NCBI GenBank assembly: GCA_963966185.1
Contig: CAWZYM010000229.1
Location: 553,501 to 617,500 of the forward strand
Reading direction: 5' to 3'
Origin: Rhabditoides inermis
Taxonomy: Eukaryota; Nematoda; Chromadorea; Rhabditida; Rhabditidae
DNA: 64,000 nt
Position 1 is the stretch's first letter. Every line of letters begins with the position of its first letter. Under the pieces are notes generated by a model. The model saw nothing but the letters and a program-made list of their open reading frames with translations. It was not told the origin of the DNA and did not search any database. The translations under genes were made by a program, and so were the position numbers. Shown piece after piece: positions 49,133-58,822 of this stretch.

Positions 49133-51652
49133 CCTCTCTCTCTCTACTTGTCCTTGTTTGCGCGTTGTCTGTACTCTGCACGGTCGGGGCGCTGTTTGCA
49201 AAGTGCAACCCGATTGTCGTTGTCTCTCCTTCTCTCTCGTCCTTCTTCTACTCTACTGATGTCTGCTTGTTCGGGTGTCGTCTGGGTGAGTCACTTTCTA
49301 ACCTGCGATCAAAAGAACCCTCAAATTCTGGTTCATGAATTTTCTTGAATATGTTTAGTGTTTTCTTATTTTAGGCAAGTAGTAAAGCTAGGTTGGATCT
49401 TGACTGTGTAATTAATCCTAATGTTTTGTACTGGTTTACTTGTGTTATCGACATGCACTCTCGCGTGAGAATCTGTAGGTGAGACTGGTAAGACGCGTTC
49501 TATGATAGTCTGAGCGTGTTTGTCTGCTTTTTCTCGCGTCTTTCGCCCTTGAGCACTGCGCATTTTGAGGCTATCGATCGTCTGTCGACGGAAAAAGAGA
49601 AAGTGAGCGACCGGTAGAGGGTGAGTGAGTGAGTGAGATAGCTTATAATGCACTTTGTTAGTAACATGCACTGTGTTCCACTAGATTCCTGGGCCTTACT
49701 GCTTGTAGTTCGAACAGTGGAAACTTTAAAATTCGTAATGACATTAATGTTGCCCATGGTAATATTTAGATACAAAACTGGAATAGTAATCATTATAGGA
49801 GTGCGATGGACAAGGTTAGGATAGTTTTGTTTAAGGATGGCTCGCATCAGCAGCAGCAGCAGCAGCAGCAGTTGCTGGCGGCGCACCCGCAGACCCCGAC
49901 TGCTCCGCCCGCCATGCCAGACGGGTACCAGCCTGCCGTGCCCCACCAGAGAAGTCAGTGCAAAGTCCTTGCACGATGATACCATAGTAGTTATACGATT
50001 GGTCCGATTAAGGAGTCACATAATTTATGTGTCTGTAGTGTAGTCATGACATCTTCACATCAAGAGTTTCACTATGTTGTCGTCGATGCAGTTCGATCTT
50101 GCCGTAAGTAGCGTGTTGTATTGCAGACATGATGAACGTGGCTCCGCTCAAGTGCGATTCGAAGGACGAGCCGGACAGTGCCAAGGGTGAGTAGAGGGTA
50201 CTGTGGGGAGTACCAGGGTACTGTATGTTTACTGTGTTTTGTGTTTCAGAGTCTCGTCTGTGGTGTGAGATTTCCTACTACGAGCTGGATCAGGCGTGTG
50301 GAGTGAGAAAGGTGAGTCATTCATTGCATTCTTGAACTGGTATAGACTATTATTGTATTGTTGGGGTGACATATTAGTGACATATTTACATATTTTTTTC
50401 TCGCTTTTCTAGTTATTCTACATATTCTAATCTGAGCTGACCATTGCGTCTACTTGTCTGCGTCTGTTGCCTTGAAACTCTTGGAATATGGAGGGCATGT
50501 TATGGGGTGTGCATGTATGTGTAATGTGTGGAATGTGTGGTTGTGCAGAAGGTGTCTACCCCGGAGGTGTTTGTGGACGGCGGCTTCGCAGAGGAGGACG
50601 ACTCGCGCTTCTGCATCGGAAACCTACAGAATCTCAAGCGCACCGAGGAGACGGAGAAAGTGCGGTGAGTCGAGGGGGGAGCATTGCAGATTTGGAAATG
50701 ATGTTTCTTGTAAAATATGAACATTTTATGGTTTGATTTTTTGAGAATGGTATCGAGATTTCGAGATAAATCACGAGTATTTGCGATGATGGCGTATGGC
50801 GATCGGTTTTTGGTATGGAGTGAGGAGATTATGGTTGAGTGTTATTAGTTATTACCATTGGTTCTGTCTTTGGAGTGTTTGTATTGCAGTGTGCTGCTTG
50901 GTCACGGTGTGCGTCTGTCTCTGAAGGAGAACGGCGACGTGTGGGTGTCGGTGTGCAGCCGCTTCCCCATATTCTGCACCAGTCTCTACCTCGACACGGA
51001 GGCCGGACGAGTCATGGGAGACTCGATACACAAGATATACCCCGGCAGTGCCATTAAGGTGCGCCTTTTTCGATTTACTGAGTGTGTGACAATGTGTTCG
51101 TAGGTGTTCGACAAGAAGCAGTGTCTGTCGCAGCTGCGCATCCAAGCGATGGCAGCCATAGACAGGGAGAGAAAGAAGATGGAGGAGGAGGGGAGGGAGG
51201 AGAGGGAGAGGGAGGAGGAGGAGGACGGACTGAAGGAGGAGAACGAGCAGAAACCGGATGTGGGAGAGGAAAAGGAGAAGGACAAGATGAACAAGGTGGG
51301 GTACAATGGCACGCACATTGATAAAGAATAATGTAATGTTTGCTGTTTTCTAAAATGTATTCAAAATGCGTGTTTAGGCGGCGCTGGCAGTGTGTTCGGA
51401 CGATCTGCGCCGGATCTGCGTGTTGAACGTGTCGTTTGTGAAGGGGTGGGGGCCGGACTATGGACGGGAGACGATCAAGGAGACGCCTGCGTGGATAGAG
51501 GTGCACATCACAGAGTGAGTACTCTGTCCGCTCTCTCCCCCCCTTCCCCTCTCCCTCTCATATAACGGCCGTGTTGCAGTGCGCTGCAAGAACTGGATAA
51601 CATTCTGCTGAACGTGGGTCCGGGATCGGTGTCTTCGGCGGACCGCCACTAG
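40017..51652 (+). CDS. Co-Smad (Smad4 class; SMA-4/DAF-3 type) transcription factor
   Basis: Exons: 40017-40043 (possible first), 40583-40667 (alternative ATG 40622), 40713-40813, 40975-41064, 41146-41217, 41282-41338, 41591-41695, 45383-45424, 45505-45588, 46378-46517, 46778-46812, 47066-47236, 47725-47889, 48417-48604, 49836-49953, 50127-50186, 50250-50311, 50549-50664, 50890-51058, 51104-51295, 51378-51514, 51580-51652 (TAG); about 740-770 residues. The MH1 domain has the DNA-binding hairpin region [33 protein letters not shown] and [10 protein letters not shown]. The linker is Gly/Ser-rich with two poly-Gln runs. The MH2 runs from [11 protein letters not shown] through [22 protein letters not shown] to [26 protein letters not shown], the Smad4 signature; there is no C-terminal SSXS, as expected for a co-Smad. 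It partners receptor Smads in TGF-beta signalling. The conserved MH1 and divergent MH2 lean toward DAF-3, not proven. Confidence 0.93.
42558..43225. mobile_element. 668-bp MITE-like element with long terminal inverted repeats
   Basis: It begins CTCAGGAAAACATGGTTAAA and ends in the exact reverse complement. The inverted repeats extend about 60-80 bp through arrays of AAAGTGACGGTCACTTTAGC palindromes and the GCGGTCAGATTGAAAAG block. No transposase; the 152-codon minus open frame inside is not protein-like. It is nested inside the larger 2.9-kb element. Confidence 0.8.
43275..43936 (+). pseudogene. CHD7/kismet-class chromatin helicase fragment (broken)
   Basis: Three exon-like blocks with introns between them (43275 to about 43436; 43500-43620; 43675-43936). 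They match consecutive parts of the Snf2 helicase C-terminal half and adjoining region of CHD6-9 proteins: [59 protein letters not shown] and [19 protein letters not shown]. In-frame stops at 43521 (where the family has Trp) and 43597, and frameshifts in the first and third blocks, show it is dead. Introns are kept, so it arose by DNA-level capture, not by retroposition. Confidence 0.82.
44788..44950 (-). repeat. tRNA-derived SINE, family B, copy 1
   Basis: On the minus strand it starts with an A box (GCGCAGTGGTAGAGCGC), has a B box (GGGTTCGATTTC) about 50 bases later, then a shared tail through CATGTTGTGTTGCAC and TGGCATATAGGATC. It matches copy 2 closely over its whole length. Confidence 0.85.
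45071..45233 (+). repeat. tRNA-derived SINE, family B, copy 2
   Basis: A box GCGCAGTGGTAGAGCGC, B box GGGTTCGATTCC, the same tail ending TGGCATATAGGATCC. It is head-to-head with copy 1, 120 bp apart, inside the long co-Smad intron. Confidence 0.85.
46059..46357 (+). repeat. tRNA-derived SINE, family A, copy 1 (co-Smad intron)
   Basis: The tRNA-like head (GGCTCAGTGGATAGAGCG; GGTTCGATCCCC) is followed by a roughly 200-bp unique body, AACCGGCT and an A-rich tail. It matches a minus-strand copy at 56172-56464 almost end to end. Confidence 0.88.
46686..46744 (+). repeat. (CT)n in co-Smad intron
   Basis: Pyrimidine run upstream of the short exon at 46778; a similar run lies at 49080-49145 in a later intron. 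Confidence 0.85.
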
Positions 51653-52255
51653 GAAAGAGAGGACAACAAGGGAGGAAGGTTGGGTAGAGCATCGAGTGCT
51701 GCCTTCCTCCCTGTTCATGCTGTCTCCCTCATCTGGGTAGTACACAAAAATAACGCGGTAGTGTGTACTGTAAGGTATACGGTATTTACAATGCGTTGTA
51801 TGTTGTCTCTCCCTGTGTCTCCTCCATGTATGTTATGATTCGACGATCTCCCCTATCTTCTATTGTTGTTATCAATATTTATCCCTTAAGGAGATTCGTA
51901 TTTTTCGACTAGGAAATTCGTTTTGTATTCTTAGTCATTTTCTGTATTCATCAACGAGTTCATACCTCGTGGTTTTCTACTATGGTTTTGTATTTTCGTA
52001 TTCGCAGATTTTCGTATATTATTTGCAAAGTATCTACGTTCCCCATTTTCATGGTTATACTCAGTTTTCATACTTGTATTACGCGCGAATGTTATTGTAT
52101 GTAAATACTAGTGATAAGGGATCGATTTACCTCTAATAAAGATGTGTTAGGAAGATCAACATATGTGTTATAGTCTCGTTTTTATTCGTTCCAGGCGATC
52201 GTAAATACCTCGTTTTATTTTATTCACAAAAAAAACCCGCTCCAGTATAAATGCT
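51653..52255. other. 3' region between co-Smad and the first receptor of the trio
   Basis: AT-rich non-coding sequence. An AATAAA at about 52135-52140 is a candidate poly(A) signal for the co-Smad transcript, implying a long 3' UTR. Confidence 0.5.
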
Positions 52256-53704
52256 CTACGAAAATCTAGCAGTAGAGACAATGGAAATAGGGGTTGTCTT
52301 ATTTGTTTTGCTCAGACATGAGCAACATAATATCGATAGAATCCTTGATCTTATTTCCCTTTGCCGCCAGATGACGATGATAACATTGACTAGTGGCTAC
52401 AATGAAAGAAATTAAATGGGATATTCGAGTAATCAATTAAACTCTGTCATACCTTAAATAACATGATGTTGAAGAGAATGAAGGATACATTATCTCCGAA
52501 CACTATGAATTTTCCGAGAAGAAGGATGTCAGGAATTAGAGTTAAAATGATCGAATTGAGCATCAAACAATCTGAAAGAGATGTCTGAAGCTGAAGAATA
52601 CACTTGGTAAAAAGTGGCACAAAGTGGCACTCTGTATGCCGTCTAGATATTTCAAAAAAGGAGAAAAAATGTCTCACGTAGTGTCGCAGCCATTTCATTC
52701 ACAGTGTTATTGGCGATTGACGTTTTCTATGAAAAAAGACATCACTATCACAAAGAATCATTAGTAAACACATTGTTGATTAAAATTACACAGCTGCTTT
52801 TTAACACTCATTGGTAAGTATGTTCGAAAATTTCGGAAAAATTGAAGAAAAATTGAATTTAATCAAAATATTAAGAAACAAATGTATTATGGCCAAAGCC
52901 TCCATTATATCACAACTCACAAATCTCAGGTAGATAGAGATAAACAAGTAAATAATACAGCTGATGATTACAGAGATGATGCGAGAGATGCGGACAACTG
53001 AGTAGGAGTCTAGTACCTATAATTTGTTATTTGGAACATTATGTGAATGGTGCAGCAGTTGTCTGATAGCCATACGACTCACCACAATGTTGGGACATAG
53101 CGCTGAAATGAGCTCAGAGTTATGCCGGGACTGCTGGTACATTTCCACATGTGCGTATGCGAAGTAGATTGTAGCGATAGAGAGTGGGAGTGCGAGTAGG
53201 GAGAGTGGAAGGAGGCAGGAGGCGCGCGAGTGGAAGGTTGGGAGAAAGACTGCCACTAGCTTGTCCAGCGAGTGCGACAAGTTGGACAGACCGATCAGGT
53301 GCGCGCCTTCAAAAGACCAAGTGCAATCGAGAATCACTCGTACTCGTGTTACCCAATAACATTATCTGGTTATCTAGTTTGTAAAAGCATGCAGAACGAG
53401 GGATCTGTTCTGAACTGATACATTACATAATCCGATCAATAATATGTTACCGTCTTCCGATTCTAGCAGTAGTCTGTCGATGCCGACTGTGATGTATGTG
53501 AAGGAATAGAGACCGTCGAATACTAGAATGCCCATGATGAGAACGTAGTTGTTGTCTTTCACAGCTCCAGGAATGAAGAAGATGGTAATTACCAGGAATA
53601 CGATTATAAGAGTGATCAGACCGCCTGAAGTGTGTCTTTTTTTCAAAATAATACACACTATACGTACCTCCGACAACATATGATACATAATGAGAAGATA
53701 GCAT
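52256..53704 (-). CDS. 7TM receptor-like gene, trio member 1 (third-helix exon damaged)
   Basis: Seven exons, read downward: 53704-53668, 53624-53451, 53306-53083, 53016-52921, 52726-52678, 52571-52453, 52396-52256 (TAG). They join in phase to about 239 residues. Blocks shared with the other two members: MLSSHYVSYVVGG start, FDGLYSFTYITVGIDRLL, SHSLDKLVAVFLPTFHSR, a TLHC.ML.NS junction, and the C-terminal PLVNVIIVIWRQREIRS. Compared with member 3 the first half of the third-helix exon is missing. A relic of it lies in the intron (around 53360-53425) but is broken by what looks like an 8-base insertion (TAGATAAC). The gene may be decaying or may splice around the damage. The receptor subfamily is not recognised. 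Confidence 0.68.
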
Positions 53705-54931
53705 ATGTGAAGGTTGTGGAGGATGGTCTTAGTTGGATACTGAAATGGGTGAAGATATGCTAAGAGTTAGAAACCAGGAACATCGCGATATGACAATTTG
53801 ACAATGCTATCAAGTATTAGTGCGAGTGAATTCAACGAAATGAGAAGCGACAGTAGAGAGATAAAGGGGATTCATGCTTTTTGAATGGTACTGAATACGC
53901 GGAAATGAGAACAATCGTTGCCCCGTATTAGTCTGAAACACATCTAAAGCTCAATTATACAGCACTGTCACAGATAGCAATTAATCTTTTCGTAGTTCAT
54001 CCCAAATAAAATGCATGTTCGGGAGAGAACCTGCGAATTACAATCGGAAATCGGAGCATCTTTATGTTATTTTAGGTTTCTGTGTGTTTGAAAATGAATA
54101 CGAGGATAATCAAATTGAACTGACTGAACGATTCAGATATGGCCTATTAGGTCTTATTTAATGTTGACGTAATGGTCTGCTAATAGTTGTATTTCCAAAT
54201 AACTCACAAGGAAATGGCAAAGTGAAACCCCCCCCCCCAACTAGCAAACTTTTGACGTTGGGTTATGGGGATATACGAAAGTCGAAACCATCTTGTTTTC
54301 CTGTCGGAAGGAAATTTGAATGTCAGCAACCACGCGATTTGGCGCTATGACTTTCCACAAATGCTGGATCGAAGTTAGTGACTAACGTTCTTACTATCGT
54401 TTTCGTTCTCTGCTCCATAGAAATGCTATCTCAAAACCTTTTCAAGGCTGATGTTCACAGTACACATCTTTCAGGTAAGCCTGGGAATATCTTTGAAAGA
54501 TGATCTGTTCTTGTAACCAGATTGTGGCCAGTAATGCAGAAATTAGTATTTCTGTAGCTGAAAGTATAAAAAAACTTTGTAGAAGTTTAGGACTGTGAGT
54601 CTGTGAGGAGTGTGAGCGTTTAGCGGGTACAGATAGTAGTAATTATTGCGAGGTCTAGGTACGTTTTGCGGGTGCAACGTGGAAATGTGGATGTTAGGTA
54701 AACATGTTTTACACATATGCTTCAAGTGAACGATGTTTCCCAATGTGTTCTTTGGCAACGACGAGTTCGCGCGCCATGATCCATAGAACTATAGTGAAGT
54801 TCTCACAATACCCATGACGAATGATCCTTTATTCGTATATCTAACATAACCAATCAAATGAAAATATATCGAGGAGCGGGGCATATCAGTAGAGGATACA
54901 GATACTACAGAACTCTAATCGGCAATTAAAA
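53705..54931. other. Intergenic, no gene seen
   Basis: AT-rich region of about 1.2 kb between receptor member 1 and a LINE fragment. A run of ten C occurs at about 54228-54238. No coding or RNA gene recognised. Confidence 0.5.
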
Positions 54932-55947
54932 ATTTCAATTGGCAAGTGCGCTGTACTGTGTACGAATACTGGAAGACAAAAACGTCATGATTCGTGTTAT
55001 TCTATTGGCGGAATACAGCTGCAACAAAAAGACCATATCCGAGATCTTGGAGTTGAAATATCAAGTGATCTTAAACCTCGAATTCACTTACTACAGCAAG
55101 CTCGTAAGGCAGGTGCAATTATGAATAATATGTTCAGAGCATTCAGTTTTAATAAGAAGGGCTTCATGACGCTCTTTATTGCTAAGGTTTTACCTATTTT
55201 GGAATACAATACTGAGTGCCTCATTGATATAAAGAAAACTTACTGGGATCCAGTTGAGAAAATTCAAAGAAAGTTTACAAAACGTTTTTGTCCGAATCTT
55301 GAGTATGATCAAAGACTGAAAGAACTTGATCTCAAACCTCTTTCATTGCGCAGAACAATCAAAGATGTTTGTACTGCACACAAGTATGTGTATGGTCAAG
55401 TTTGGGTGGACAAAGAAGACAATCCGATTGTATTGTACTCAAAAGAATCTTCAATTCAGTCAAGGAGTAGAGGAAATGGACTAAAAATCTTATCAAAATC
55501 AACCACTGCTCTCGAACAATCTTTCCTATCTCACAGAGTTTGCACTGTTTGGAATCAGTTACCAACTTCCATCGTCTGTGAAGACAATTCCAAAATATTC
55601 AAAACAAATCTGACGAACTATCTCATGAAATTCTGAAATCATATACAGCGAACTAGTATACTGACTGCACTTTACCGCGCAATGCTGCGCGTCTTCCTCA
55701 ATTACAGTTAGCGGCACTACTCCACTATGTGGTAGCCACTCCACTCTGGGGGCGGTGCCGGGGTAGGCATCGGGGGCGCGGGTGCGATCACTCTACTGCG
55801 GTCTGTCTCCCACGGCAGCAGCATCTATCCACCCAAATATTACGGTAGCATGTACTGTACATTGTTGTATTTGCATCTTCGTTGTTTATTGCTCCCGTGT
55901 ACACCTATCCTAGTCGATTACGATAAACATTACATTACATTACATTA
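54932..55947 (+). mobile_element. 5'-truncated LINE, second family
   Basis: An open frame from about 54932 to 55636 encodes the last roughly 230 residues of a non-LTR polyprotein: SIGKCAVL, YSIGGIQL, IRDLGVEISSDLKPR, YWDPVEKIQRKFTKRF, DQRLKELDLKPLSLRRT, VWNQLP. This is the thumb and C-terminal part after the reverse transcriptase. A 3' UTR runs to a (CATTA)n tail at 55927-55947. It differs clearly from the LINE at 2.5 kb. The insertion ends about 30 bp beyond the stop codon of receptor member 2. Confidence 0.8.
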
Positions 55948-56171
55948 GAGTTGTGCTCTTAATTGGGACACACAACTACAACACTAGCACATGTTGCTTG
56001 ACTGTAGAGTGTGAGCAGGTGAGGAATGCGAACACCTCTCTTCTCAACTTGACGTTGCGCCACAGAATGATCACAATGTTCATCAAGGGCTCTCTCCTTT
56101 TCACAGTACGCGAATCAAAAAAGTGTCTAGTGCGGCTAGATGATTGCCGTACCGTGAACGGGGGAATACCA

Positions 56172-56464
56172 TTTTTTTCAGCCGGTTGAATCCGGGGCCC
56201 TCCTAGTCGAGAACAAGATGGGGTTCTTGAATTACGACAACGTTAGCAGAGGGAGTTGGATTGGGTGGCGTCGGACGTCTTGAATTCCGTTCTTGAGTCC
56301 GTAGATGGTGCTGTGACGTCTTCTGACTACCATGACATGAGAGTGGATTGCTACACCACAGGGGCTGAGTGAATTTAACAAGAGTGGTTGTTTCCGAGGG
56401 GGATCGAACCAGCGACCGTGAGATTGAGAGGCGAACGCTCTATCCACTGAGCCGCGCCCCCGGC
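56172..56464 (-). repeat. tRNA-derived SINE, family A, copy 2
   Basis: Full-length match, on the minus strand, to the copy at 46059-46357, with a T run (A tail) at 56172-56178. It is inserted in the last intron of receptor member 2. Confidence 0.88.
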
Positions 56465-57782
56465 ATTTATAAAAACATTATGTCTAGTGAAGTTTGAGCG
56501 AGACTAGTGCTTCTCTTGTAAGTCAAATTATTTTTGCGTTATCATCATGATAACTTTTCAAACATACAGACGTAGTTGAAAAGGAAAAGGTTTTTCAAAC
56601 GAATACTAATGTTCGTAATTTACGTCTTTGAAATCACCTTTGTGAGTATCATAAGGTGCAGGACAATGGCGTATTTGTCATGGAATCGAAAGACTTCCAG
56701 CAGTAGGAACAGATCCGGAATAAAAGAGAACACCATTGAATTGATCATGAAACATTCTGAAAAGACATTTGATCTCCCATACTGTCTTCAGAGATATGAT
56801 GTCTCACGCAATGTTGTGTTCATCTCTGTTACCTTCTCTTCCTTCAGTAGTGACCGTGTCTTCTGAAAACATCTAGAGAAACGAAGTGCGTTTTTCTTGG
56901 GGTTTTAGGGAATGATCCGTCTGTATTAATAGGCCATTCCCCATTATATAGGCCATTCCCCAATTTCATCGTACGGCATTATCGGCAAGCTTCCAGATAG
57001 GGCGAAATGACGAGAAATTTATGTAAATGCTCGTCAATTTGGAGGTTTTGTGAAGCAGTACTGTAATAAACGTAAAAATAAAAATTCTAACGAGGACATT
57101 CTGTCGGTATGGCCTCTGGGTAGAACATATCAAAATTTGGTGCAATTTGGTCAACTTTGAATAGAGGTATTTTTCTTGGCGTGAATCACCTACAAAATGG
57201 TCGTACATAGGAAGTTATCGATTGATACCTCGGAAACGAATTGAACAATCAAAAATCGCCGAGAAGGTTCTATGGGGACAAGTACCACGTACATCCTGTG
57301 AAAGTTTCGTGTCAATAGGAATCTCGGGAACAGAGTTATTAACTCTAGAAGCTGGAAGACTCTGCTTCATTAGACTTGCAAATGACCCTCATTTCCCTAA
57401 AAAGAGACCGCCATGAGCGCGAATTGCGCGGTCGAATGATCTCGCGCCCAGTGATAACGGGCTATTGATGCCTTTTTTGATTGACGCAGCCTGATAGAAG
57501 AAGGGTGCAAACACTGCCAGCAGTTTGTCCGCCGCATTGGCGAAGTTGGTGAGCATCATGGGAGCAGCCACAATCATGAGTTGAGACATGAACGCGTAGA
57601 AACACACGCGACGACGAACCGTAGCTGAGAGTGATTCCTGCGTCAAGTAATGACCACTCAACGAATGAACTCACTGTCAGGTGAATCCACTAACATTCGA
57701 TTTATTCCAGTTAGCATTATTCCAAATGCATAAAGACCGTCGAATACTAAATTAATGTATATAACTTTGATAGATTAAATCA

Positions 57783-58173
57783 TAAAGTGACAATTTCACT
57801 TAAAAATGATGTTACACTGATGAAAAGTTCAAGGAAACATCAAATAACATCTAAAAAGCCTGAAAACTAGAACTTTTTTCATGATTTTAAACTATTTTTT
57901 GCCCCAAAAAATAGTTGATTTTGAATGCTTTGTGGGTAAAAAGTGAGGTTACATCACAGTTGATTGTCGAAAACGTCTTGAAAGACTGGAATTTCGAAAT
58001 AAAATTTTGAGGTGAAACTCAGTTTCTAGCATAAACTTGAGCCGTAGAAGCCGATAAACACATCCCTATGTGAAACGCATTTCGAGTTCAATAGTTATAG
58101 CCAGAATTTGTAAAGCGCGCCAATTCAAAATTCAAAATTTTTCCGATTGCGGATCAATAAAATTGTCACTTTA
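57783..58173. mobile_element. 391-bp MITE with 14-bp TIR and AATCA target duplication
   Basis: It starts TAAAGTGACAATTT and ends AAATTGTCACTTTA. AATCA is present on both flanks (57778-57782 and 58174-58178). The interior is AT-rich and non-coding. Inserted in an intron of receptor member 2. Confidence 0.8.
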
Positions 58174-58822
58174 AATCACCTGATATTCCCGTCGCCAAGA
58201 GTAGGTGTTTGCTCTATAAATGTTTGGGACATGTATCATGATCTGAATTGACCTTGAGTGCTTCAGGCATGTGGAGGATTACGAAAACGAATGTTGCAAT
58301 GACAAGTGATATCAAAGTCCCTGAGGAACGTGCATTCATGATTATGAATGTAAACTAAAATAAAACTCCCTTCAACGATGTAGGAAATAACACGCAACGT
58401 TATAAGTGTCATCTGAATTGAATAAAACGAGATGAGGAAGGTATAATGAATGAGAAATGCGTAAGAAGGGAGTTTCAGTCTTGTGGGTAGAAACTAAGAT
58501 ACCTGTTATTGGTCATAGGAAAGAGAGGACGCAAGCAACAAGAGAACCATTATCAATACGACAATCTGGTATAGGTATTCAACAGAATAGTTCACTTTGC
58601 ACAACAGCGGACGTGCTTATTACGCAATATGTTTTTTTTACATTTGCACTTGGAAATAGCGAACAAATTGTAATTTGTGTTGAAAAAAATGCACTCGTGA
58701 AGATGCATTGGACCATTTCGGCCCATCACCCGCACGTACTCATATTTTATTCCAGCGCGATAGACTATCGGTCCATAATATTGCCACAATCCACAATCCT
58801 TCAGGCCGGCTCTGTGTTTGGA

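Larger units (their letters stand above)
55976..58412 (-). pseudogene. 7TM receptor-like gene, trio member 2 (middle exons lost)
   Basis: Recognisable exons, read downward: 58412-58367 (MTLITLRVISYIVEG), 58320-58253 (TLISLVIATFVFVILHMPE), 57764-57675 (VFDGLYAFGIMLTGINRML), about 57624-57465 (CFYAFMSQLMIVAAPMML then NAADKLLAVFAPFFY), 56862-56808, 56756-56638 and 56089-55976 (PLMNIVIILWRNVKLRR, TAG). The exons that would encode helices 4-6 are absent; about 600 bp of unrelated sequence (56880-57465) is there instead. The acceptor of the third exon is out of phase by one base. A MITE lies in one intron and a SINE in the last intron. It is therefore probably non-functional, although both ends are well preserved. 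Confidence 0.7.
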
